A stretch of DNA of 64,000 nucleotides from Streptomyces sclerotialus (lineage in GTDB: Bacteria > Actinomycetota > Actinomycetes > Streptomycetales > Streptomycetaceae). Both the position numbers and the translations under genes were made by a program. The notes under the pieces were generated by a model. The model saw only the letters and a list, made by a program, of their open reading frames with translations. It was not told where the DNA came from and searched no databases. The DNA lies in contig JODX01000006.1 in assembly GCA_000719105.1 (NCBI GenBank), positions 232,061-296,060 of the forward strand, written 5' to 3'. Positions 42,106-50,991 of the stretch are shown here, piece by piece; within the stretch, counting starts at the first letter, position 1, and the number at the start of each line of letters is the position of its first letter.

Positions 42106-42566
42106 GCCGGCTCCGCCATCCACTTAGGTGGCCCCGTCCCGCTCGGCTACCACGACGAGAGCGTAACCGGTATCGCCACTCAAGCCGCCGGCCCCCGGAG
42201 CCGCTACGCCTCCGGCGACCACACACGGTGAGTGAATACACCTTCTGCCCCAGCAATACACGCCGGACAGTTACGAGATTCCACCAGTTCTGGACCCGGA
42301 TGTTCACCGACGAGTCGTCCAGCACCTGCAGTAACCGGGCTGTCGCGATCACCAGCGGCAGGACCATCGCACTGCCGGCCCGCGCCGGTTCCTTGATGCC
42401 GGGGATGCGGTGTATCGCGGGCGTATCGAAAAGCGCGTACGCCACCGCAACAGTCTTCCGTCTTCAGTGGAGGCACGGGGACCACATGCGTGGGTGATCG
42501 GTTGCCGATAGCGGTCGCCGGTAGACCTGCAACGGTCGATCTGTCGATCAGGAAAGGAGCGCGATC
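42106..42566. other. Gene-free stretch before the serine hydrolase
   Basis: No gene recognised. A minus-strand open frame (start near 42445) with unusual composition has no known similarity and is probably debris. A ribosome site GGAAAGGAG lies at 42551-42559 just before the serine hydrolase ATG. Confidence 0.3.
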
Positions 42567-43802
42567 ATGGAATCGGATTCCGTACGCAGTATCAATCGGC
42601 GGCGGCTGCTCGGGTGGGGCGGGTTGGCGGCCGCCGGCGTGGTGGCGGCCGGCGCGCCGCTGGCGGGCGCCCGACCCGGCCGCGCCTCCCCGGCCCCAGC
42701 CGACTCCGGCATCCCACCGGCCACCCGTCCCGGGGGAGCCTACGACCAGTACGTGGCGAAGCTGGCCGCCGAAGGGAAATTCTCCGGCGTGGTGCTGTTG
42801 TCGCACCGGGGCCGGACGGTGCTGTCCCGCAGCTACGGCATGGCCGACAGGGAGAAGGGGATCCGCAATCACGAAGGCATCGCGTTCAACCTCAGCTCGG
42901 CGGGCAAGCCGTTCGGCGCGGTGGCCATCTTGCAGCTGGCACAGCAGGGCGAGCTGAGCCTGTCGGACACGGTGGGCACCCACCTGAAGGGCTACGCCAA
43001 GGACATCGCCCAGCAGGTGACCATCCACCACCTGCTCTCCGGCACCTCCGGGCTGAGCACCCCGGATGAGGACGTGCAACGCGTCTTCCAGAGCCGGGAG
43101 GAGGTGCACGAGTACTACGAGCAGTGGGTCCGGCGGTCCAGGCTGGTGGCCGCCCCCGGCACGCGCACCAGCCACTCCGGCGCCGATGTCGGCATCCCCG
43201 CGTTGATCGTGGAGGCCGTGAGCGGCAAGACGTACTGGGACTACGTGCAGGAGAACATCTTCGGGCGCTGCGGCATGACCGGCTCGGGGTTCTACACCAG
43301 GCCGCAGTGGCTCACCGACGAGCACATCGCGCACCCGTACATGACGCTGGCCGACGGCAGCCAGGTGGACTCAGTCCGCAATCTGGACAAGGGTAGCCCG
43401 CACCCGGACGTACTCGGCAAAAACCCGGGCCGCAGCTTCATCGATGCCCCCGGGGACGGCGGCTTCGCCACCGCGCCGGATCTGATCCGGTTCGCGCGCG
43501 CGCTGGGCGACGGCACGGTGCTGGACCGGCCCTGGGTTGAGTTGCTCACCGGGGCCAAGATCCCCCACAGCGGTTCGTCGTTCGGGGCCTACGACATGCC
43601 GGTCCATATCGTCGGCGGCCAGTGGGTGTTCGGGCGCGGCGGTGGCAACCCCGGTGTCAGCGCCAACTGGAACATCTACCCGTACACCGGCTGGGTCGGC
43701 GTGGTCCTCGGCAACTGCGACGGCCTGGCGCTGCAGGAGATCATCAGGCGGGAGATGCAGGCCGTCACCGGGGCTTCGCCCGGTGACGGGGGTGGTGGCT
43801 GA
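42567..43802 (+). CDS. Secreted serine hydrolase, class C beta-lactamase/esterase fold
   Basis: 411 residues. A Tat-type signal peptide (RRRLLGWGGLAAAG, cleavage near residue 35-45) exports it folded. The nucleophile motif is S111-A-G-K114 in NLSSAGKPFGAVAI, followed by VTIHHLLSGTSGLS, the usual next motif. The second motif, normally Y-S/A-N, reads SHSG (202-205), so the catalytic Tyr seems replaced by His. A late GG-rich motif (VFGRGGGNPG) stands where KTG or HxG is expected. It may be an esterase or peptidase homologue with altered chemistry rather than a true beta-lactamase. Monocistronic, with a strong ribosome site. Confidence 0.8.
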   Translation: MESDSVRSINRRRLLGWGGLAAAGVVAAGAPLAGARPGRASPAPADSGIPPATRPGGAYDQYVAKLAAEGKFSGVVLLSHRGRTVLSRSYGMADREKGIRNHEGIAFNLSSAGKPFGAVAILQLAQQGELSLSDTVGTHLKGYAKDIAQQVTIHHLLSGTSGLSTPDEDVQRVFQSREEVHEYYEQWVRRSRLVAAPGTRTSHSGADVGIPALIVEAVSGKTYWDYVQENIFGRCGMTGSGFYTRPQWLTDEHIAHPYMTLADGSQVDSVRNLDKGSPHPDVLGKNPGRSFIDAPGDGGFATAPDLIRFARALGDGTVLDRPWVELLTGAKIPHSGSSFGAYDMPVHIVGGQWVFGRGGGNPGVSANWNIYPYTGWVGVVLGNCDGLALQEIIRREMQAVTGASPGDGGGG

Positions 43803-44003
43803 AACGGTCCGGCGGCAGACACGGAGAGAAGAGATCTCCTCCAGCCCGGTGTGCCGGGCACGCGCAGGGCGCCGTCCGCGGGCGCTGACACCGCCCGTCG
43901 GCCCTGAGGAACTCCGACGGACGACCGTCACATCTGTCGGGTCATCGAAGAAATCGCTCTGACCTGCGGAGAGATCGCGCGGCCGGACGGGAACGGAGGT
44001 AGC

Positions 44004-44327
44004 GTGATCATCAAGGGGTGGCACGGCTGGTTCGGTACGTTCACTGGCGTGGCCCTCATCACCGTGGTCGTGCTGCCGTTGGCCGCGCTGGCGGTGTGGG
44101 CTCTGGCAGGCCGTCGACGTGTCACCGGCACCACGCCGGCGTGGGCGTGGCGCACGTCGCCGGCCGAGGCCGGCATCGTCTACGGGACGGTGCCGTGGGT
44201 ATGGATGATCATGTTGCCGGGCGGCCGGGCCGGCGCCGTTCCCGCTCGGGTGAGCCTGGTCCCGCTGCGGGACCTGCTCACGATCCTCGCGGGCGATCCG
44301 GTGACGGGAACAGTCACTGCGACCTCC
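44004..44327 (+). pseudogene. N-terminal fragment of a VanZ-like membrane protein
   Basis: GTG after GGAGGT. One clear membrane helix (VALITVVVLPLAALAVWALAG), then VSLVPLRDLLTILAGDPVTG, a stretch typical of actinobacterial VanZ-like proteins just before their core. The remaining membrane helices are missing; the frame runs into unrelated sequence derived from a permease on the other strand. Confidence 0.5.
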
Positions 44328-44440
44328 GGTAGTTCTGCGTGCTGCGGAGGCGAGGGGCCTCACCGAGGCAGCACGCCGCCTCAGGGCCCCGCAGCCGGGC
44401 TCGTCACCGTGGCAGAGCCCCTCGGACCTCGTCGTCCGGC

Positions 44441-44700
44441 TCAGTCCGTGCGGGAGAAGCGGCGGACCGCCACGGTCAGTGTCACCGCGCAGAACGCGGC
44501 GACCACGGCGACGGCCACAGCGGAGGGGACGGGCCAGCCCGCCCAGCCGACGGAATCGAACAGCGGCTGGGAGGAATGGCCGGGCTGGAAGGCGAGGACC
44601 GTGCGCCGCATGATGTCGACCGCGTAGGTCAGGGGGTTGACCAGGGTGAGCGCCGCCCTCCACGCCGGCATCGCGCTCACCGGGAACATCAGTCCCGACC
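44441..44700 (-). pseudogene. C-terminal fragment of an ABC-2 type transporter permease
   Basis: The frame encodes FPVSAMPAWRAALTLVNPLT, YAVDIMRRTVL and a last membrane helix (AVAVAVVAAFCAVTLTVAVRRF), exactly the end of ABC-2 drug-export permeases. The upstream two thirds are missing, with a breakpoint near 44700. This is a relic of a daunorubicin-type exporter operon. Confidence 0.65.
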
Positions 44701-44719
44701 GGCTGCCATCTGGACAGGC

Positions 44720-45064
44720 TTACTCCTTCTCCTTCGACTTCAGTTCCTCGGCTCGAGCCATCAATCTCTCGGCGAACTCATCCCGGTCGGGGCCAGAACT
44801 CAAGAGATCCGCTCCGGCTTGCCCCAGGACTTCGGCGTCGTCAGGCCGCTGTAGGCACAGGAGACGGAAAGCCAGGTTCCGCGCCCACACTGGTAGTGCC
44901 ATCCAGTCTTCGGCCAGCGATTCCTGCAGCGACTCCCAGATGTCGTCAGGATCTGCAAAAGTCAGCTTCTCGATGAAGTGCTGAACCTCGGCGGGGATCC
45001 CCATGGCGCCGCCATTCACCCCGCCCGTGGAAATCTGCGACATGAGTCGGGTCAGGTCAGACAC
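44720..45064 (-). CDS. Putative immunity protein for the RHS toxin
   Basis: 114 residues, GTG start 13 bases after the RHS stop. It is acidic and helical, with WESLQESLAEDWMALPVWARN and LLCLQRPDDAEVLGQAGADL, no signal peptide and a charged C-terminus (KSKEKE). No family is recognised. Position directly after the toxin tip is the normal place for the cognate immunity gene in polymorphic toxin loci, so the role is inferred from context. Confidence 0.55.
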   Translation of the reverse strand: MSDLTRLMSQISTGGVNGGAMGIPAEVQHFIEKLTFADPDDIWESLQESLAEDWMALPVWARNLAFRLLCLQRPDDAEVLGQAGADLLSSGPDRDEFAERLMARAEELKSKEKE

Positions 45065-45077
45065 TGTCAGCCTTCCG

Positions 45078-47880
45078 TCATGGGTTCAACCAGTAGGTCG
45101 CGACCCGGTATGTACCATCGGGCGTCTGCGACACGCGATATCCGATGCTGTGCCCGTCAATGTCGACAGCCCCCTCCTGCGGTCGAACACCCGGACCAGG
45201 TTGCGGACCGCTGCCTCCGCCCTTGACGAAATCGTAGACATCCCTGACGATCGCCGCCTCGACCTGATCGGCGGACAAGCCTGTGCTCCGTACGTCGTGC
45301 TTCACCCCGCCGGGGCCCGTGTGGACGCGGTCATAGCCGTGGCCGGTGGTGAACTGCCAGTCGTCGTCGCCGACTTTGGCCCATCGCTTGAGGTTCTCGC
45401 CTTCGCCCGCTGTCCTGCCGTAGACGACGTCACAGCCGGCGAGACCGGACGGGTCTGCCCACGTGTGCGGATTGTGGACCCACGCCACAGGGTTCGGGGC
45501 AGGCGCGAGGTCGAGAGGGTCCGGGCTGGTGTAGCGGGCGGTGGCGGGGTCGTAGTGGCGGAAGAGGTTGTAATGGAGGCCCGTCTCCGGGTCCGCGTAC
45601 TGGCCGGGGTGGCGCAGTGGCGTGTGGGCGGTGGCCCCGCGGGCCACAGCGGCGGTGCCCCAGAGGGTGCTCCGGGCGCGCCAGGCGAGGTCGCCGTCGG
45701 GGGTGACGAGTTCGGTGGGGATACCGACCAGGTCGGTGATGATGGTGAAGAACCGGGCGTCGACGACCTGCTGGGTACCGGGGTCGAGGGCTCGCTCGGC
45801 CTGGGCGATGGGAGCGAGGCCGTCGTAGTCCCAGGTCAGCGCGATCGATCTGGTTGCGGCACGTGCCGTGGTGGTCTGTTCGACGACCTGGATGCCGTCC
45901 CAGGTGAAGACGGTTTCCTCTGCCACGTTGCCGTCGGCGTCGAGCCGTTGTTTGGCGGTCCGGCGGCCGAGCGGGTCGTAGCGGTACCGCCAGGTGGTGC
46001 CGTCCGGAGTGGTGCAGGTGGTGAGGCGGTCCTCGGCGTCCCAGCTGTAGCGCCAGATGTCGGGGCTGCGGGAGAGACGGGTCCTGCGGCGTTCGACGAC
46101 CCGTCCGGCCTCGTCGTGGACGTACGTCCACCGGCCCGCCTTCTGCAGCCGCGTGCCGTTGTACTGGCGGTCGCCCAGGGCCGACTCGCCGTGGGAGGCG
46201 GGCCAGGCGGCTCGGGTCAGGTTGCCCGCGGTGTCGTACGCGTAGGTCTCGTCCAGCCTTGGCCGGTGACCTGGGTGACGCGGCCGGCGCAGTCGAGGCG
46301 GAAGCGCCGGCCGCCGTTGAGTCGGTCGGTGACGGCGGTGAGGCAGCCGTCGGCCCGGTACTCGTACGCCTGTTCCTGCACCACCGCACCACCGTGCCGG
46401 TGCACCGCGGCGTGCGGCTCGTCGGTGACGCCGTCCACGGTGACGGTCCTGGCGAGGAGGCGCCCGGCGGGGTCCCACTGGTTGGCCCAGGTCAGCACCG
46501 TGTCGACCTGGCGCCCGGTTTCGCGTCCGGCGGCGTCGAAGGAGGAGTCGAGGGTGTGGCCGTCGATGCGGAGGCCGACGCGGTGGCCCGCGGTGTCGTA
46601 GGCGTAGGAGGTGAGAGCGCCGGACGGAGTGATCCGCCGCACCGGCCGGCCGAGCACGTCGCGGTCGAAGGTGAGGATGCGGCCTTCGTGTATCTCGGTG
46701 CGCAGCCTGCCCGCACGGTCGCGTTGCAGGACGAGTTCCGACTCCTGTGTCGCGGCGGCGATGAGGCGGCCTGCGGGGTCGTAGGTGTAGCGCGTTTCGC
46801 CGCCGTCGGCGTTCTTGGCGGTGACACGGCCGAGGGCGTCGCGTGTGTAGGAGACGGTCTGGCCCAAGGCGTTCGCCCGCTGCCGCAGGCGGCCGGCTTC
46901 GTCGTGAGCGTGGACGAGGAGACGGCCGTCGAAGTCGCGCTCGGCCGTGACGAGGCCGCTCGGGTCGTACTCGTAGCTCCAGGTCAGGCCCTGCGGGTTG
47001 GTGACCTGGCGCAGCCTCAGCTCGGTGTTGTAGCGGAACTCGTGTCGAGTGCCGTCCGGTTCGGTGCGGGCTTCGAGGAGATCGAAGTGGGTGTAGGCGT
47101 ACTCCGTGATGCCGCCGACGGGGTCGGTGTGGCGGATCAGGTTGCCTTCGCCGTCCCACTCCCAGGACTCGACGGCTCCGTCCGGGCCGGTGCGCCGGGC
47201 GAGCCTGCCGTCCACCGTCCAGTTCATGTGGGTGGCGTTGCCGAGTGGGTCGGTCACCGTGACCGGGCGGCCGAAGGCGTCGCGCACGTACGTGATGGTG
47301 GCGCCGAGCGGGTCCGTCACGCGAAGGGGCAACCCGGCGGCGTTACTTTCGATGCTCGACGTCCGGCCCAGCGGGTCGGTGACCGCCGCCGGCCGGCCCC
47401 TCTCGTCGTACGTCAGGGCGATGCTGGTGCCGTCCGGCCGCACCGTGCCGGTCAGCCGTCCGGCCTCGTCGTACGTGCGGCGGGTGACGGCTCCTCCCGG
47501 CTCCCGCGTCTCGACCGGGTTCCCGTCCGCGTCGTACGTGACGGAGGCGGTGGTGCCGTCGGGGCGCTCGACACTCAGTAGCCGGCCCAGGTCGTCGTAG
47601 GTGTAGCTCGTCGTGGCGCCCAGGGGGTCGGTGACGGTCAGGGGGCGGTGCCGGTCGTCGTACGTCGTACGGGTGGTCCGCCCCGCGCGGTCGGTCTCGG
47701 CGACGATCCTCGACTCGGAGTCGACGGTGAACAGCGCCAGATCGCCGAGGCGTTCCTTGACGGACTTGCGGGCGGTCTCCTTCACGCCGTGCTCGACGGC
47801 CTCCTTGCCCGCCTGCTTCAAGCCGCCCTTCACACTGCCCTTCAGCCCGCCCTTGGCGGCGCCGCCCGCGCCCTTGCAAG
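45078..47880 (-). pseudogene. RHS/YD-repeat polymorphic toxin, N-truncated and frameshifted
   Basis: From about 47833 leftward the frame encodes more than 20 YD repeats (such as TYDEAGRLTGTVRPDGTSI). At about 46253 one G is missing (expected WDETYAYD), shifting into the second frame, which carries the RHS core (ETGLHYNLFRHYDPATARY then TSPDPLDLAP) and a C-terminal tip of about 105 residues after WADPSGLAG, ending VDIDGHSIGYRVSQTPDGTY and RVATYWLNP. The secretion signal and early part are gone; a transposase relic starts at 47881. The tip is a candidate toxin domain of unknown type. A sequencing indel could explain the frameshift, but not the truncation. Confidence 0.8.
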
Positions 47881-48100
47881 ACTTCTGGATACGGGCTCAG
47901 CACCGAGTCGCACCAGGAGATGGCGTTCTCGCCAGTGAGGCGGCGGGTCATGAGGCCGGTCGGTCACGGCAAGACGGATCAGGACTTCGGAGCAGGCGGA
48001 CAGGGTCTCGTGGTCGCGGGCGAAGCGCCGGTGGAGCATCGGCCGGCCACGGGGCCGCGCGACCGTCCACGGCCCCCGGACCGGGGCATGCGGTGCTCGA
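47881..48100 (-). pseudogene. Degenerate transposase 3' fragment
   Basis: In shifting frames the minus strand encodes GPWTVARPRGRPMLHRRFAR, DHETLSACSEVLIRLA and TRRLTGENAISW. This is the C-terminal end of an IS5-type transposase (usually ERTFGWLMLHRRLARDYETL and so on). Several indels are present. It abuts the truncated RHS gene and probably caused the loss of its 5' end. Confidence 0.65.
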
Positions 48101-48310
48101 CGAGCAGCGGTACGGCCGGGCGAAGACGACGGGCCGCGCCCCGATGCCGGCCGCGCTCGGCCGGCTCGTGCTCCGCCGGCTCGTGCTCAGCCGGCAGTCC
48201 CGCGGCGCGGACCGCGGTCGGCGTGCCCGGTGGGCCGGACGAGGATGTCGTCGGCGCCGCCCGCCTCCGCGTCCGTGCCCGTGGCACCGCGGGGGCGCGG
48301 CCGTGACAAG
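48101..48310. other. Intergenic stretch, nothing recognised
   Basis: GC-rich spacer between the transposase relic and the GntR gene, with a local tandem GCCGGCTCGTGCTC-like repeat at 48161-48191. No gene or clear terminator is seen. Confidence 0.4.
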
Positions 48311-49039
48311 TCATACGGCATCGCGCGGGACATCGCCCGGCATGACGGGGGACTGGATGATCTCTTGTTCGGCGGCTTCGATGATGGCCAGTACGGCGGC
48401 CGCCGCGGCCGCGGGATCGCGGGCCTCGACGGCTCGCACGACGGCGCGGTGACCCGGCAGCGAGGCTTCGACCGCGCCGGGGGTCCGGGTGCTGATGAGA
48501 AAGCTGTGCTCCAGTGCGATGTCGACGGCGCGGCCCAGTGAGCCGAGGAGACGGTTGCCGCTGGCGTCGAGAAGGGCCCGGTGGAAGGCGATGTCGGCCT
48601 CGACGTAACCGCTGCGGCCGGGGGTCGCCGCCGCGGCCTCCATGGCCGCCAGGGAGTCGTACAGGACACGTACGTCGTCGGGGCCGGCCCGTCCGGCGGC
48701 GAGCCGGGCCGCCTCGGGCTCGACGATCCGGCGCAGTTCACCCGTGTCGCGCAGCAGAGCCGCGGCGTCTCCGGCCTGTTTCCAGCGCAGCACGTCACGG
48801 TCCAGGTGGTTCCAGTGCTCCGGGGGCAGCACGCGCGTGCCGGTGCGCGGGCGCACGTGCAGCATCCCCTTGGCCACCAGCGCCTTGACCGCTTCCCGCA
48901 CCACCCCTCGGCTGACGCCGATCCCGGCCGCGAGCGCGTCCTCCACCGGCAGTGGGTCCCCCGGCTCCCACGCGCCACCCACGATGCGCCGCCCGAGTTC
49001 GTCGACCACGCGCTGGTGCGTGGTCAGGAAGTGCGCCAC
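48311..49039 (-). CDS. FadR/FCD-type GntR transcriptional regulator
   Basis: 242 residues. The N-terminal winged helix is LGRRIVGGAWEPGDPLPVED, IGVSRGVVREAVKALVAKGM and VRPRTGTRVLP. The FCD ligand domain from about 90 has RRIVEPEAARLAA, DIAFHRALLDASGN (metal/ligand Asp and His) and PGHRAVVRAVEARD (His). Such regulators bind sugar acids and repress the matching catabolic genes. It is divergent from the dehydratase gene with the operator at 49073 between them. Probably autoregulated. Confidence 0.9.
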   Translation of the reverse strand: MAHFLTTHQRVVDELGRRIVGGAWEPGDPLPVEDALAAGIGVSRGVVREAVKALVAKGMLHVRPRTGTRVLPPEHWNHLDRDVLRWKQAGDAAALLRDTGELRRIVEPEAARLAAGRAGPDDVRVLYDSLAAMEAAAATPGRSGYVEADIAFHRALLDASGNRLLGSLGRAVDIALEHSFLISTRTPGAVEASLPGHRAVVRAVEARDPAAAAAAVLAIIEAAEQEIIQSPVMPGDVPRDAV

Positions 49040-49072
49040 GATCTCCGCTCGCCCCCTTTACACCATTCATCG

Positions 49073-49087
49073 AATCATTCAATGATT
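49073..49087. promoter_or_regulatory. Operator palindrome for the GntR regulator
   Basis: AATCATT-C-AATGATT is a perfect 7-1-7 inverted repeat in an otherwise very GC-rich intergenic region, 34 bases upstream of the GntR start and 100 bases upstream of the dehydratase start. An imperfect extra half-site (ATTCATCGAATC) lies just to its left. Confidence 0.65.
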
Positions 49088-49186
49088 GCGCTCCAGGGTA
49101 AGGCCCGCGGGCCCTCACCCGACAACGCCCCATACAACGCCCCATCGCCAAGCGGACGACGACGCCGGAGCCACGGGAGTGCCCAC

Positions 49187-50932
49187 ATGACCGACGGTCA
49201 GCAGAAGAACCGCCGCAGCCAGGCATGGTTCGGCGCACAGGGCCGCAGCGGGATGCTGTACCGCTCCTGGATGCGCAACCAGGGACTCGGGCACGAGGTG
49301 TTCGACGGGCGTCCCGTCATCGGCATCGCGACCAGCGCCTCGGAACTCGCCCCGTGCAACACCCATCTGACCCAGGTCGCCGAAGCCGTCAAGCGCGGCG
49401 TGTGGCAGTCGGGCGGCCTGCCGCTCCAGTTCCCCACCATGGCCACCGGCGAGACCCTGATGCGCCCCACCGCCATGCTGTACCGCAACCTCATGGCCAT
49501 GGAGGTCGAGGAACTGATCCGGGCCAATCCGCTCGACGGTGTCGTCCTGCTGTCCGGCTGCGACAAGACGACCCCCGCCATGCTCATGGGCGCCGCCAGC
49601 GTCGACCTGCCGGCCGTCATGGTCACCGGCGGACCGATGCTCAACGGCAAGTACCGGGGCCAGGACGTGGGATCCGGCACCCAGGTGTGGAAGTTCGAGG
49701 AGAATCTGAAGACCGGCCGGATGACCGAGGAGGAGAGCTTCTTCGCGGAAGGGTGCATGGCCCGCTCCCACGGCCACTGCATGACGATGGGGACCGCTTC
49801 GACGATGGCCTGCATGGCCGAGGCGCTCGGCATGCAGCTGCCGGGCTCGGCCGCCTGGCCCGCGGTCGACTCCCGGCGGATGGAGACCGCGCAGGCGGCG
49901 GGGCGGCGCATCGTACGGATGGTGGAGGAGGACTTGCGGCCCTCGCAGATCCTGACCCGCGAGGCGTTCGAGAACGCCGTCCGGGTCAACGCGGCCATCG
50001 GCGGCTCCACGAACGCGATCATCCATCTCACCGCCCTCGCCGGACGCGTCGGCGTCGACCTGCGCCTGCGGGACTTCGACGAGCTGGTGCGCGCGGTGCC
50101 CACCCTGGTCAATCTGATGCCCAGCGGCAAGTACCTCATGGAGGACTTCTGCTACGCGGGCGGACTGCCCGCCGTCATGGCCGAACTCCTCCGCGGCGAG
50201 CTGCTGCACGGTGAACAGATCACGGTCACCGGACGCAGCGTCGCCGAGAACACCGAGACCACCGACAACACCGCACGCGTCGGCTCCGACGTCATCACGG
50301 GCCTCGACTCCCCCTTCCAGCCAGCCGGCACCGGTACCGCCGTCCTCCGCGGCAACCTGTGCCCCGACGGCGCCGTGATCAAGCAGTCCGCCGCGTCACC
50401 GCATCTGCTCACCCACCGCGGCCCCGCGCGCGTCTTCGATTCCCCCGAGGCCTATCACGCGGTGGCCGACGACCCGGACCTCGACATCGACGAGAACACC
50501 GTCATCGTCATCCGCAACGCGGGTCCCAAGGGCTACCCCGGCATGCCCGAGGTCTCCAACGTCCCGCTGCCCGCCAAGCTGCTGAAGGCCGGCGTCAAGG
50601 ACATGGTGCGCGTCTGCGACGGCCGGATGAGCGGCACCGGGTACGGCACGGTGGTCCTGCACGTGGCCCCCGAGGCCGCCGTCGGCGGACCCCTCGCCCT
50701 GGTGCGCGACGGGGACCCCGTCGTCCTCGACGTCCCGAACCGCACCCTGCACCTGGACGTGGACGACGCCGAGCTCACGCGACGCCGACAGGCGTGGAAG
50801 GCCCCCGCCGAGCGGTACACCAGCGGCTACACCTGGCTCTACACCCAGCACGTGGAACAGGCCGACCGGGGCGCCGACTTCGGTTTCCTGCGCGGAAGCC
50901 GTGGACACGAGGTCCCCCGCGACTCCCACTGA
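49187..50932 (+). CDS. IlvD/Edd-family sugar-acid dehydratase
   Basis: 581 residues. Iron-sulfur and Mg sites typical of the family: SGCDKTTPAMLMG (C125), GCMARSHGHCMTMGTASTM and the C-terminal NAGPKGYPGMPE and DGRMSGTGYGTV. The sequence type is that of arabonate, xylonate or related sugar-acid dehydratases rather than IlvD of valine synthesis, as suggested by the sugar-locus context. It would convert an aldonate to a 2-keto-3-deoxy acid. ATG 49187 was chosen because the upstream frame overlaps the regulator gene. It is followed by the FAH-type dehydratase gene. Confidence 0.85.
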   Translation: MTDGQQKNRRSQAWFGAQGRSGMLYRSWMRNQGLGHEVFDGRPVIGIATSASELAPCNTHLTQVAEAVKRGVWQSGGLPLQFPTMATGETLMRPTAMLYRNLMAMEVEELIRANPLDGVVLLSGCDKTTPAMLMGAASVDLPAVMVTGGPMLNGKYRGQDVGSGTQVWKFEENLKTGRMTEEESFFAEGCMARSHGHCMTMGTASTMACMAEALGMQLPGSAAWPAVDSRRMETAQAAGRRIVRMVEEDLRPSQILTREAFENAVRVNAAIGGSTNAIIHLTALAGRVGVDLRLRDFDELVRAVPTLVNLMPSGKYLMEDFCYAGGLPAVMAELLRGELLHGEQITVTGRSVAENTETTDNTARVGSDVITGLDSPFQPAGTGTAVLRGNLCPDGAVIKQSAASPHLLTHRGPARVFDSPEAYHAVADDPDLDIDENTVIVIRNAGPKGYPGMPEVSNVPLPAKLLKAGVKDMVRVCDGRMSGTGYGTVVLHVAPEAAVGGPLALVRDGDPVVLDVPNRTLHLDVDDAELTRRRQAWKAPAERYTSGYTWLYTQHVEQADRGADFGFLRGSRGHEVPRDSH

Positions 50933-50991
50933 GAGCCTGAGTCCGCCGCTCCGGGCGACCGCACCCCCTCGCATCCAGGAGAGCATCGATC

